Below, piece by piece: positions 35,276-42,535 of a DNA stretch of 64,000 bases. The stretch is from UBA4416 sp036676295. Its GTDB lineage: Bacteria; Bacteroidota; Bacteroidia; B-17B0; Aurantibacillaceae. Position 1 is the first letter of the stretch. Each line of letters starts with the position of its first letter. The position numbers and the translations under genes were made by a program. Under the pieces are notes generated by a model. It saw only the letters and a program-made list of their open reading frames with translations, did no database searches and was not told the DNA's origin. The DNA is taken from contig JAKFDE010000023.1 of NCBI GenBank assembly GCA_036676295.1, positions 62,001 through 126,000 of the forward strand, given 5' to 3'.

Positions 35276-36157
35276 ATGCAATTACTTACCCCTACTCATT
35301 GGAAAGACTACGAATTAATAGATTGTGGTGATTTTGAAAAACTTGAACGTTTTGGCAAATACATCACCATTCGCCCCGAACCACAAGCGGTTTGGAAAAA
35401 AGTGTATTCTAATAGCGAGTGGGAAAAACAAGCGCATGTAAAATTTGTACCTAAAAGCAGTTCGAGTGGTGATTGGAAAATGTTGAAGAAAATGCCTGAA
35501 CAATGGACCATTGATTATCCGATCGACTCTTCAGAAAATGCTAGCCTGACCTTTCGCTTAGGATTAACATCTTTCAAACACGTGGGTATATTCCCTGAGC
35601 AAGCCTGTAATTGGGATGTTATTTATAATCACATGAAAGGATTAGATAAACCAAAGTTTTTAAATTTATTTGCCTATACCGGTGGTGCCTCTATTGCTGC
35701 TAAAGCGGCGGGTGCTGATGTGACTCACGTTGACAGCATCAAACAAGTAGTAACCTGGGCAAATGAAAATATGCAAAAATCCAACTTAGACAATATCCGT
35801 TGGATGGTAGACGATGCCTTGAAGTTTGTAAAAAAAGAACAACGTCGCGGAAATTTATACCAGGGGATTATTTTAGATCCTCCGGCTTTTGGCCACGGAC
35901 CAAATGGCGAGAAATGGAAACTGGAAGATAATATTTTAGAAATGATGGATAGTGTGCTAGAGGTGTTAGATCCTAAACAACATTTACTGATCCTGAATGC
36001 TTATTCACTAGGCTTTTCAGCTTTAGTGCCTGAAAATTTATTAAGACCTTTCGCCAATAAAACCAAATCAAATTTAAATATTGGTGAGCTGTATTTAAAT
36101 GCAAAAAGCGGCGTGAAATTGCCGCTTGGAGTTTGGGGGAGATTAGAAAAAAAATAA
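35276..36157 (+). CDS. class I SAM-dependent methyltransferase, RlmI-like
   Basis: 293-residue cytoplasmic enzyme. After an N-terminal RNA-binding-like region, the Rossmann methyltransferase core shows FLNLFAYTGGASIAAKAAGADVTHVDSIKQ (SAM site), then WMVDDALKFVKKE and the catalytic-type motif IILDPPAFGHGPNGEKW. DPPAF is typical of RlmI/RlmK-like enzymes, which methylate 23S rRNA. The usual PUA domain of RlmI is absent, so the target is unsure. A TACTTTTA box (35264-35271) lies just before the ATG. A bidirectional hairpin terminator follows the stop. Confidence 0.8.
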   Translation: MQLLTPTHWKDYELIDCGDFEKLERFGKYITIRPEPQAVWKKVYSNSEWEKQAHVKFVPKSSSSGDWKMLKKMPEQWTIDYPIDSSENASLTFRLGLTSFKHVGIFPEQACNWDVIYNHMKGLDKPKFLNLFAYTGGASIAAKAAGADVTHVDSIKQVVTWANENMQKSNLDNIRWMVDDALKFVKKEQRRGNLYQGIILDPPAFGHGPNGEKWKLEDNILEMMDSVLEVLDPKQHLLILNAYSLGFSALVPENLLRPFANKTKSNLNIGELYLNAKSGVKLPLGVWGRLEKK

Positions 36158-36161
36158 TAAA

Positions 36162-36183
36162 GGCATCTCTAATTGGAGATGCC
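36162..36183. terminator. bidirectional hairpin terminator
   Basis: GGCATCTC (36162-36169) pairs with GAGATGCC (36176-36183) around a six-base loop. It lies between the convergent genes ending at 36157 (+) and 36196 (-), with AT-rich flanks on both sides. Confidence 0.7.
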
Positions 36184-36195
36184 CTTAACTAATAA

Positions 36196-37026
36196 TTACT
36201 TCTTTTTCTTTTCATCCATTTTTGCCTGATCTTTTTCTATATCAATTTTAGAAACACTTAAAGGCATTAATTTAGATTCTCTGAATGTTTCGTTCCATTT
36301 TATTTTAATGGCTTTCTTTTGTAAGTCGCCTGCACCAACTACTTCATCAAACTGAACGATAAAATCATCTGATTGCCCTCTCTCTAGAACTTTTGCTTTA
36401 TTCTTTTTTGAATTCGCATTATCCGTATTATTTGGCATGATTGCAGCACATTTGTATGGATTAATAATTCCCACTCCATCTCCTTTGTATGCACATTCAA
36501 ATTTTGCTACAGCTTTATCAGTATTAGCGTCATGTTTTTTTAATGTACAGGTAAATCCACCGGCTTCAAATTCATTTTTTGTTGGAGGTAAATCAAAATT
36601 AGCCGCTTCTAATACTTTACCACCTGCTGATGCTTTGTAAATTCCTTTTAAAGTAACTGTGAATTTATCATTCTTCATTCCTGTTCCTTTAAAATCAACC
36701 ACTCTCCAGTCTTCATCATTTGGCCCAATTACTAAACCTTTTTCGGTATTAGTAGCAGTTTTTGCGTCTGATGTATATTCCATTTCAGCCGGCTTCACTA
36801 ATAAATAATCATTGGTTTTATTAAAGATCTTCATTTTAAACTTTGTATAACCATCCGTTGAAACGCCATCTACGATATATAACTTATAATCGTCGGTTTC
36901 AAACGTAGCATCTTTATATAAGATCTTCTCTTCCGCTCCGCCTTTTTCTTTTTTTTCCTTTTTTTCTTTTTGCGCAAAGGCAGATACTCCTACCAATAAT
37001 GCTGCTGCTAATAAAATATGCTTCAT
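36196..37026 (-). CDS. exported unknown protein with Lys/Glu-rich N-terminus
   Basis: 276 residues from the ATG at 37026, which gives a clean signal peptide (MKHILLAAALLVGVSAFAQ). The frame stays open further upstream, but that stretch would bury the signal. The mature protein begins with a Lys/Glu-rich run (KEKKEKKEKGGAEEK), then alternating beta-strands (YKLYIVDGVSTDGYTKFKMKIFN, FTVTLKGIYKAS, FTCTLKKHD, VAKFECAYKG) as in an Ig-like or two-sheet fold, and ends in another charged run (MDEKKKK). I recognise no family; it should be periplasmic. It diverges from trmD. Confidence 0.6.
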   Translation of the reverse strand: MKHILLAAALLVGVSAFAQKEKKEKKEKGGAEEKILYKDATFETDDYKLYIVDGVSTDGYTKFKMKIFNKTNDYLLVKPAEMEYTSDAKTATNTEKGLVIGPNDEDWRVVDFKGTGMKNDKFTVTLKGIYKASAGGKVLEAANFDLPPTKNEFEAGGFTCTLKKHDANTDKAVAKFECAYKGDGVGIINPYKCAAIMPNNTDNANSKKNKAKVLERGQSDDFIVQFDEVVGAGDLQKKAIKIKWNETFRESKLMPLSVSKIDIEKDQAKMDEKKKK

Positions 37027-37088
37027 ATAATATGTTTTTATTAAAACAAATATAAAGTAATAAGAAATAATTACAATCATAATTGTAT

Positions 37089-37096
37089 TAACTTTA
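37089..37096 (+). promoter_or_regulatory. candidate -7 box (TAACTTTA) for trmD
   Basis: One mismatch from TAnnTTTG, 25 bases before the trmD ATG. The intergenic gap is shared with the divergent gene at 36196-37026. Confidence 0.3.
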
Positions 37097-37121
37097 TTGC
37101 CAAAATTTATTAATTTCAATC

Positions 37122-37796
37122 ATGCACATTGATATCATCACGGTTCATCCACCTTTATTAGAAAGCCCTTTTAGCCATAGTATTTTAAAGCGTGCGGCGC
37201 AAAAAAACTTAGTGTCTGTTAATGTGGTTGACTTAAGGCATTATGGTTTGCCTCCTAACAAAAAAGTAGATGATTATGCTTTTGGTGGCGGTGCCGGTAT
37301 GGTAATGATGATAGAGCCCATTGCTAATTGTATTGAAGAATTGAAAGCTAAACGAACTTACGACGAAATTATTTATATGACGCCTGATGGCGTAACCTTA
37401 AATCAATCAACCTGCAATCATTTATCTACTTTAAAAAATATCATTGTATTGTGCGGTCATTACAAAGGAATTGATGAACGCCTGCGCGAACATTTTATTA
37501 CTAAAGAGATTTCGATTGGCGATTATGTTTTAAGCGGCGGCGAATTACCGGCGGCTGTTTTATGTGATGCGATCATTCGTTTAATTCCGGGTGTATTAAA
37601 TGACGAAACCTCAGCGCTCTCAGATTCTTTTCAAGATAATTTATTATCACCGCCGGTTTATACCCGCCCTGCAGATTATAACGGCTGGAAGGTGCCCGAT
37701 ATTTTGTTAAGCGGACATCAAAAAAAGATCGATGAGTGGCGCCACCAACAAGCTATTGACAGAACTACCTTAAGACGACCTGATCTATTAAAATAA
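37122..37796 (+). CDS. trmD: tRNA (guanine37-N1)-methyltransferase TrmD
   Basis: 224-residue SPOUT-class enzyme that methylates G37 of tRNAs next to the anticodon to prevent +1 frameshifting. Visible motifs: DIITVHPPLLESPFSHSILKRA at the start, the Gly-rich YAFGGGAGMVMMIEP, IVLCGHYKGIDER, and the knot motif EISIGDYVLSGGELPA; the C-terminal helix has SPPVYTRPADYNGWKVPDILLSGHQKKI. All are typical and the length is normal. It is followed after ten bases by an unknown lipoprotein gene rather than by rplS, its frequent partner elsewhere. Confidence 0.96.
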   Translation: MHIDIITVHPPLLESPFSHSILKRAAQKNLVSVNVVDLRHYGLPPNKKVDDYAFGGGAGMVMMIEPIANCIEELKAKRTYDEIIYMTPDGVTLNQSTCNHLSTLKNIIVLCGHYKGIDERLREHFITKEISIGDYVLSGGELPAAVLCDAIIRLIPGVLNDETSALSDSFQDNLLSPPVYTRPADYNGWKVPDILLSGHQKKIDEWRHQQAIDRTTLRRPDLLK

Positions 37797-37806
37797 TTTT
37801 ATCATT

Positions 37807-39072
37807 ATGAGAAAGCTTTCCATCCTTATTTTACTTGCTTCGTTTCTACTTTCCTGTTCAAAAAAAGAAGATCCTATTGAACGAGAGAGAAAAGAAATGA
37901 AAGAATTTTTTGATAATTCTAAACTATTAGTGGCGTATAAAGGCGTTAAAATTGCTTTACGTGTAGATTATGCTAATCCTAATGCACAAAATGTAAAAAT
38001 GGGAGAAACCGGTTTAAAAACCCTCTCCGCTATTGCAGGCTTATTAACCAAAGATACTTTACATATGAGCGTAACCGGCTTGTATGATACCTATCAACAA
38101 GTAAAAGGCTTATACGAATTAAAAAATGAGATCAACCAGATCAATGAAGATGAGTTGCCAACCATCTTCAGTAAATTCTCTTCGTTAGAAAAAGCCTTAA
38201 GTAATTCATCTACCGTTTCTACAGCATTAGAAAAAGATATTTTTGGCGCCTACAATAACAGCACCGAACATTTTATTTTAGGAAGCTTATGGTTTGTGAC
38301 GCCAAGTGCTCCGGCCGATATTTACATTTATGAAGCGGCTCATATTGACAACAGTCAGATCACTAAAGCCGATCAGCATGTATTTGCCTGTTTGCTAAAA
38401 GCCTTGGTGTGTAACGAAAAAGAATGGTATTACACGTCTGAAAAAAGTTCTACCACATACATCGATTACATTACCTCACATAAAAAAGAAGTATTAGAAT
38501 CAACCACTTATTTAGACAGCGTTCCCGGTACTGATCCCGAAAAACGATTTTATGAATTAAGAAGTTTAGGTTATGCCTTGCGTGCTTATTCAAAAGAAAA
38601 AAGCGATAGAGAAGATGAGGCCAACAAAGATTACGACTTATTTGTAGATGATTTTGATAAAGCTGATATTAAGAATAAAGAAATGTGCTTCTTATCAAGT
38701 TACATCTGTATTAAGAACAGCAAAAATGATAAAGCGGAGCGATTTTTAAAAAAGATGGGGCAAAGCAAAGACTATAACGAAAAGGATAAAGAAACCGTAG
38801 CAGAGTTACGTGCCTTTATAAAAAGCAAAGACGATAAAAAATTCAACAAATACTTTGATAATTTCTCCTTATCAAAAATTGCGTTCTCTTATCTGTACAA
38901 TCTCTCTGTTAACTCTGATATGGCTAAACAATTACAAGCCAATAACTATTCCAAAAAACTGGTCGCTATACCTAACAAAGTTAATAATGTGATCAATTAT
39001 TCGGAAACCTTATTGAATACAGATAGTTTAGCCAGCAGTGCCGGAAAATTGATAAAGGGATTGTTTAAGTAG
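37807..39072 (+). CDS. unknown lipoprotein, helical
   Basis: 421 residues with a lipoprotein signal: MRKLSILILLASFLLSC, lipobox Cys17, then SKKED. The mature part looks mostly helical with TPR-like spacing (FYELRSLGYALRAYSKEKSDREDEANKDYDLFVDDFDKADIKNKEMCFLSSYICI), but no clear TPR consensus. It ends in a Gly/Lys-containing helix (SSAGKLIKGLFK). No family recognised. It lies between trmD (10 bases) and ftsX (91 bases), and would sit on a membrane facing the periplasm. Confidence 0.6.
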   Translation: MRKLSILILLASFLLSCSKKEDPIERERKEMKEFFDNSKLLVAYKGVKIALRVDYANPNAQNVKMGETGLKTLSAIAGLLTKDTLHMSVTGLYDTYQQVKGLYELKNEINQINEDELPTIFSKFSSLEKALSNSSTVSTALEKDIFGAYNNSTEHFILGSLWFVTPSAPADIYIYEAAHIDNSQITKADQHVFACLLKALVCNEKEWYYTSEKSSTTYIDYITSHKKEVLESTTYLDSVPGTDPEKRFYELRSLGYALRAYSKEKSDREDEANKDYDLFVDDFDKADIKNKEMCFLSSYICIKNSKNDKAERFLKKMGQSKDYNEKDKETVAELRAFIKSKDDKKFNKYFDNFSLSKIAFSYLYNLSVNSDMAKQLQANNYSKKLVAIPNKVNNVINYSETLLNTDSLASSAGKLIKGLFK

Positions 39073-39163
39073 GTTCTACAAACAAAAGCCTGTTAATTAA
39101 TCCTTTATCTCCCTCACTTTATGCTTTTATATTCCACTTAACTTGGTCGTATAAAATTATAAC

Positions 39164-40033
39164 GTGTCTGATAGAACATCTTCTCAAAAATTAAGAACCT
39201 CTTCTGTAACTGTCATCATCAGTTTAGCTTTGGTTTTATTTATGTTAGGCTTATTAGGCTTAGTCATTATCAATGCCAAAAAATTATCAAACCACATTAA
39301 GGAAAATGTAGGCTTTCAGGTGGTGTTAAAAGACACAACCACGAATGCTGAATTAGATATTTTAAAACAAGAATTAAGTTCTTCGGCCTACACCAAAAAG
39401 GTTGATTTTATTAGCAAAGACGAAGCTGCTAAAAAATTGCAAAAAGACCTAGGCGAAGATTTTATTACGTTTTTAGGCTATAATCCCTTGTTATCTTCGT
39501 TAGATGTGAAATTAAATTCGGATTATGCGAATGTGGATAGTTTAGCAAGATTTGAAAAAGAGATCATGCAAAAACATTTTGTGAAAGAAGTGATCTATCA
39601 CAAAGACATGATCAAGCAAGTAAACGATAATGCGAAGGTGATCAGTATTTATATTTTAGTGTTTAGTGGGTTACTGTTAGTAGTAGCAGTGGCTTTAATT
39701 AATAACACCATTCGTTTATCCATTTACGCCAAACGTTTTTTAATTCGCACTATGTATTTGGTGGGTGCTACACAAGGCTTTATTCGTAAACCGTTTATTT
39801 TTAAAGGCATTCGCCAGGGCGTGATTGCCGGCTTATTAGCGGGCTTTTTATTAGCAGGCTTCTTAGTGTTTAGCACACGTTATATTCCTGATCTGTTACA
39901 ATTACAAGACCCTAACTTATTAGTGTTGTTGTTTGGTGCCATTGTTTTATTAGGTATTTTAATTTCAGGTTTAAGCGCTGCACTTTCGGTGAGACGCTAT
40001 TTGCGTTTGAAAACAGACGATCTTTATTTTTAA
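39164..40033 (+). CDS. ftsX: cell-division permease FtsX
   Basis: 289 residues. FtsX works with the ATPase FtsE to activate cell-wall hydrolases at the septum. The expected plan is present: a cytoplasmic N-terminus and TM1 (VTVIISLALVLFMLGLLGLVII), an extracytoplasmic domain of about 110 residues (NHIKENVGFQVVLKDTT to HKDMIKQVNDNAK), then three TM helices (YILVFSGLLLVVAVALI, GVIAGLLAGFLLAGFLVF, LLVLLFGAIVLLGILISG) and a basic tail. The conserved NTIRLSIYAKRFLIRTMYLVGAT loop is clear. It starts with GTG. ftsE is not next to it in this window. Confidence 0.92.
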   Translation: MSDRTSSQKLRTSSVTVIISLALVLFMLGLLGLVIINAKKLSNHIKENVGFQVVLKDTTTNAELDILKQELSSSAYTKKVDFISKDEAAKKLQKDLGEDFITFLGYNPLLSSLDVKLNSDYANVDSLARFEKEIMQKHFVKEVIYHKDMIKQVNDNAKVISIYILVFSGLLLVVAVALINNTIRLSIYAKRFLIRTMYLVGATQGFIRKPFIFKGIRQGVIAGLLAGFLLAGFLVFSTRYIPDLLQLQDPNLLVLLFGAIVLLGILISGLSAALSVRRYLRLKTDDLYF

Positions 40034-40042
40034 ACCATAAAC

Positions 40043-40885
40043 ATAAAGCAACGATTCACATATTTAAAATTTTTAACCCTATGTGTTTTAATTGCTCTCG
40101 GTCTCGTCTTTGCTTTTCGTAAACAAGCCACTCCTCTTTTAAACCCAACAGGAACAGGCATTTCCACTCGTTTTTTAACACCAAACGGTTATACTCGCAT
40201 CTCTTCTCCAAATAATTCATTTGAAGAATTTCTTCAGGCTATCACGTTAAAACCGAACGGCACTTTGGTGCATTACTATAACGGACAAGAAAAGCCTAAT
40301 AAAGTAGCTGCAGCTGTTTTAACAATAGATGTTGGCACTAAAGATCTGCAACAATGTGCTGATGCCGTGATGCGTTTACGTGCAGAATATTTATTAAAAA
40401 CCAAACAGTATGATTTGTTGCATTTTAATTTCACCAATGGCTTTAATGCCAACTATGTAAAGTGGCGAGCCGGTAACCGAATCAGTGTAAAAGGCAATAA
40501 CGTAACTTGGGTTAAAACCACTAAAGAAAGCCTTTCTTATCAATCCTTTAAGGAATACCTCAACATGGTATTTACGTATGCAGGCACGGCATCTTTAACT
40601 AAAGAATTAAAAACTGTTCCTTTATCACAAATGCAAATTGGTGATGTGTTTATTAAAGGTGGTTCGCCCGGGCACGCTGTTATTGTAGTGGATATGGCCA
40701 TTAACAACAAAACCAACAAGAAACTATTTATGATCGCGCAAAGTTATATGCCGGCGCAGGATATACATGTATTGATCAATAGAAACAATCCTTCTATTTC
40801 TCCCTGGTATGAATTGGATGAAAGCGCCCAGGAGATCACTACTCCAGAATGGGATTTTGAAAGAAATCAGTTGAAGAGGTTTTGA
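40043..40885 (+). CDS. DUF4846 protein with no canonical start codon
   Basis: The family core is clear: TRFLTPNGYTRI, ALKPNG-like LKPNGTLVHYYNGQ, DLQQCADAVMRLRAEYL, FTNGFNANYVKWRAG, FTYAGTASLTKEL, IGDVFIKGGSPGHAVIVVDMA, AQSYMPAQDIHV, SPWYELDE. Function of the family is not known. From the stop at 40031 to 40265 the frame contains no ATG, GTG or TTG, yet it encodes a basic then hydrophobic signal-like stretch (KQRFTYLKFLTLCVLIALGLVFAF) and conserved family residues. I therefore placed the start at ATA 40043, giving 280 residues. The TTG at 40265 would cut off conserved sequence. It may be a non-canonical start or a sequence error. Confidence 0.65.
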   Translation: MKQRFTYLKFLTLCVLIALGLVFAFRKQATPLLNPTGTGISTRFLTPNGYTRISSPNNSFEEFLQAITLKPNGTLVHYYNGQEKPNKVAAAVLTIDVGTKDLQQCADAVMRLRAEYLLKTKQYDLLHFNFTNGFNANYVKWRAGNRISVKGNNVTWVKTTKESLSYQSFKEYLNMVFTYAGTASLTKELKTVPLSQMQIGDVFIKGGSPGHAVIVVDMAINNKTNKKLFMIAQSYMPAQDIHVLINRNNPSISPWYELDESAQEITTPEWDFERNQLKRF

Positions 40886-40886
40886 T

Positions 40887-41324
40887 TTATAATCCTTCAA
40901 CAATTTCTTTTAGTTTTTGATTCATACAATTAAATCCATTCGTTGTATTATTATCCAACATTTTATTAAAAAATGGAACCAGTATTCCATTAAATTTTTC
41001 GCTTTGTACAAAAGTAGTCGTGCCATTTTTGTTGTCAATCAATTCAAATTTATGTTCTCCATCAAATAAACCAGGAAATAATAAATGTCCGATCCAACGA
41101 AACTCTTGATTTACGTCAAACGCCAAAACCTTTGGGTTAAACGTCATGCCTTTTGCCTCTGGGGGTTCCAGCCGCACAGTTATTTTCTTTCCAACTGATA
41201 TTTCACCAATAACCAATTTTACAAAGGGATTCCATTTTGGATAGTTATTAAAATCTGTTAGAACTGTCCAAACTTTTTCAGGAATTGCTTTTATTACAAT
41301 TTCAGTTTTGATTTCTTTTGCCAT
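40887..41324 (-). CDS. SRPBCC (START/polyketide cyclase-like) protein
   Basis: 145-residue cytoplasmic protein of the SRPBCC helix-grip fold: IKTEIVIKAIPEKVWTVLTDFNNYPKWNPFVK at the start, FRWIGHLLFPGLFDGEHKFELI in the middle, and TTFVQSEKFNGILVPFF before the long C-terminal helix. Members bind hydrophobic ligands, and a few are enzymes; no specific ligand can be inferred. It lies 103 bases downstream of the Crp-family regulator on the same strand and may be its target or operon partner. It ends one base from the convergent DUF4846 gene. Confidence 0.78.
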   Translation of the reverse strand: MAKEIKTEIVIKAIPEKVWTVLTDFNNYPKWNPFVKLVIGEISVGKKITVRLEPPEAKGMTFNPKVLAFDVNQEFRWIGHLLFPGLFDGEHKFELIDNKNGTTTFVQSEKFNGILVPFFNKMLDNNTTNGFNCMNQKLKEIVEGL

Positions 41325-41427
41325 GATTTCTGCATTTAAATTTTATAATTAATAAAAGCCTTATGTCATTAAATTGCTTTAACAATACAAAGTTCTATAA
41401 TTGTAAAGGGATTGCTCTTGATTTAAA

Positions 41428-42003
41428 TCAAGGAATTAGGCTAGATTTTTTTCTGATTCTACTAAAGGTTTCAGGCGTCATGCCAAGCATAGAGGCAATA
41501 TATTGTAAAGGCACCTGATTAAATAATTCTTTATTATGCTCAAAAAAGAAATGATACCTTTCTTCTGCTGTCATAGAAAGATGGCTGAAGATTCTGTCTT
41601 CTAAAATCGTAAAACATCGTGCAATAAACAGTTTTTCCAATTCATGCCATTGAACAATTAATTTTCCAATTTTATTGTACTCTTCTTTACTGATTGTATA
41701 TAATTCAACGTCGGTTAAAGCCTGAATCGTCCAACGTGCAGGTGTATCAAATATTAAACTCGAAAGATCTGTAACAAAATACCCTTTAGTTGAGATCCAT
41801 TGTGTGACTTCCTTGTCTTTAGTAGAAACATAAATTCGCAAGAGACCAGATTTAATAAAACTCAATTTATTACAAGACCCACCTGTTTTCAAAAAATAGT
41901 CGCCCTTCTTTAATTCGGTTAGTTTAAATAACGAAACAATGTGTTCAAGGTCATTTTGCTTAACTCCAAAATAAGATTTTATATATTGTTCTAATTCTGT
42001 CAT
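41428..42003 (-). CDS. Crp/Fnr family transcriptional regulator
   Basis: 191 residues. An N-terminal cyclic-nucleotide-binding-type beta-roll (FKLTELKKGDYFLKTGGSCNKLSFIKSGLLRIYV, DLSSLIFDTPARWTIQALTDVELYTISKEEY) leads to a long helix and a C-terminal HTH (FNQVPLQYIASMLGMTPETFSRIRKK). The pocket lacks the Arg-Ser pair that binds cAMP in Crp, and there are no Fnr-type clustered cysteines, so the signal is unknown, as in most Bacteroidota members. I chose ATG 42003 over the TTG six bases earlier. The tRNA-His terminator lies just upstream. Confidence 0.85.
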   Translation of the reverse strand: MTELEQYIKSYFGVKQNDLEHIVSLFKLTELKKGDYFLKTGGSCNKLSFIKSGLLRIYVSTKDKEVTQWISTKGYFVTDLSSLIFDTPARWTIQALTDVELYTISKEEYNKIGKLIVQWHELEKLFIARCFTILEDRIFSHLSMTAEERYHFFFEHNKELFNQVPLQYIASMLGMTPETFSRIRKKSSLIP

Positions 42004-42021
42004 TATCAAATATAAAACAAA

Positions 42022-42047
42022 AAAGGCCGTCTTTACAGACAGCCTTT
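42022..42047 (-). terminator. terminator downstream of tRNA-His
   Basis: AAAGGC and GTCT (42022-42032) pair with AGAC and GCCTTT (42037-42047) around TTAC, with one mismatch. On the minus strand the hairpin is followed by a T run (TTTTTTG), three bases past the encoded CCA of the tRNA. Confidence 0.75.
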
Positions 42048-42052
42048 AGTGG

Positions 42053-42127
42053 GGTAAATGAAGGGGCTCGAACCCTCGACCCTCGGTACCACAAACCGAT
42101 GCTCTAACCAACTGAGCTACATCTACC
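42053..42127 (-). tRNA. tRNA-His (GTG anticodon)
   Basis: The minus strand folds as a full cloverleaf. The acceptor stem GTAGATG pairs with CATTTAC (one G-U), with an encoded G-1 opposite discriminator C73, the hallmark of tRNA-His. The D arm is GCTC/GAGC. The anticodon stem TCGGT/ACCGA holds the loop TTGTGGT with anticodon GTG. The T arm GAGGG-TTCGAGC-CCCTT follows. The CCA end is encoded at 42050-42052. Confidence 0.96.
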
Positions 42128-42138
42128 ATTTGGGGCTA

Positions 42139-42168
42139 CAAATGTACTATTATTTTAAACATTCCAAA
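42139..42168 (-). promoter_or_regulatory. promoter of tRNA-His
   Basis: On the minus strand TTTG (42168-42165), an 18-base spacer, then TACATTTG (42146-42139) match the Bacteroidota sigma-factor consensus in both boxes. The expected start site would fall a few bases before the tRNA 5' end at 42127. This is the clearest promoter in the window. Confidence 0.6.
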
Positions 42169-42535
42169 AAAATTTAAACATCCTTTTTCTTTTTATACAA
42201 ATGCCCTGAAAATCAGTACACAAAAGGGTTTTATAAAAACGAGTATCCTCTGTCTGTAATTTTTATTGCAATTAAATATTCGTTTATGCTCGTAAAAATC
42301 AAAACTAAACCGTTCAGAATTCATTTTTAAGGTGTTTTACGTTCATCTTTCACTTTTTTTAACAGCGATTCACGTTCTTTTCAAATCCATTCATCGTTTT
42401 ATTCGGCTAATTAGTCTTGGAATGTGATTTAGCGGTCAAATTGTTTTGCTTTATAAGGAATTTTTGTTATATCTTTATAAGGCTTTTTAGCAAAACCACT
42501 TACTCACTAAAACACACAATTTAATCACTACAAAC
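42169..42535. other. non-coding gap between tRNA-His and recQ
   Basis: Together with the tRNA promoter, about 408 bases without a gene. It is AT-rich and has no long open frame, no inverted repeat worth calling and no RNA motif I recognise. Its right end holds a candidate recQ promoter. Confidence 0.6.
42445..42477 (+). promoter_or_regulatory. candidate recQ promoter
   Basis: TTTG at 42445-42448, a 21-base spacer and TATCTTTA at 42470-42477 (one mismatch from TAnnTTTG). The leader to the recQ ATG at 42536 would be about 50 bases. Confidence 0.4.

Noticed and set aside
37027..37119. N-terminal extension of the unknown exported protein
   Set aside because: The extension would bury a clear signal peptide, and no start signal supports it.
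40081..40122. ATG at 40081 as start of the DUF4846 gene
   Set aside because: It is in another frame and meets a stop after thirteen codons.
40265..40885. TTG 40265 as start of the DUF4846 gene
   Set aside because: Conserved family residues and a signal-like segment are encoded in the same frame before it.
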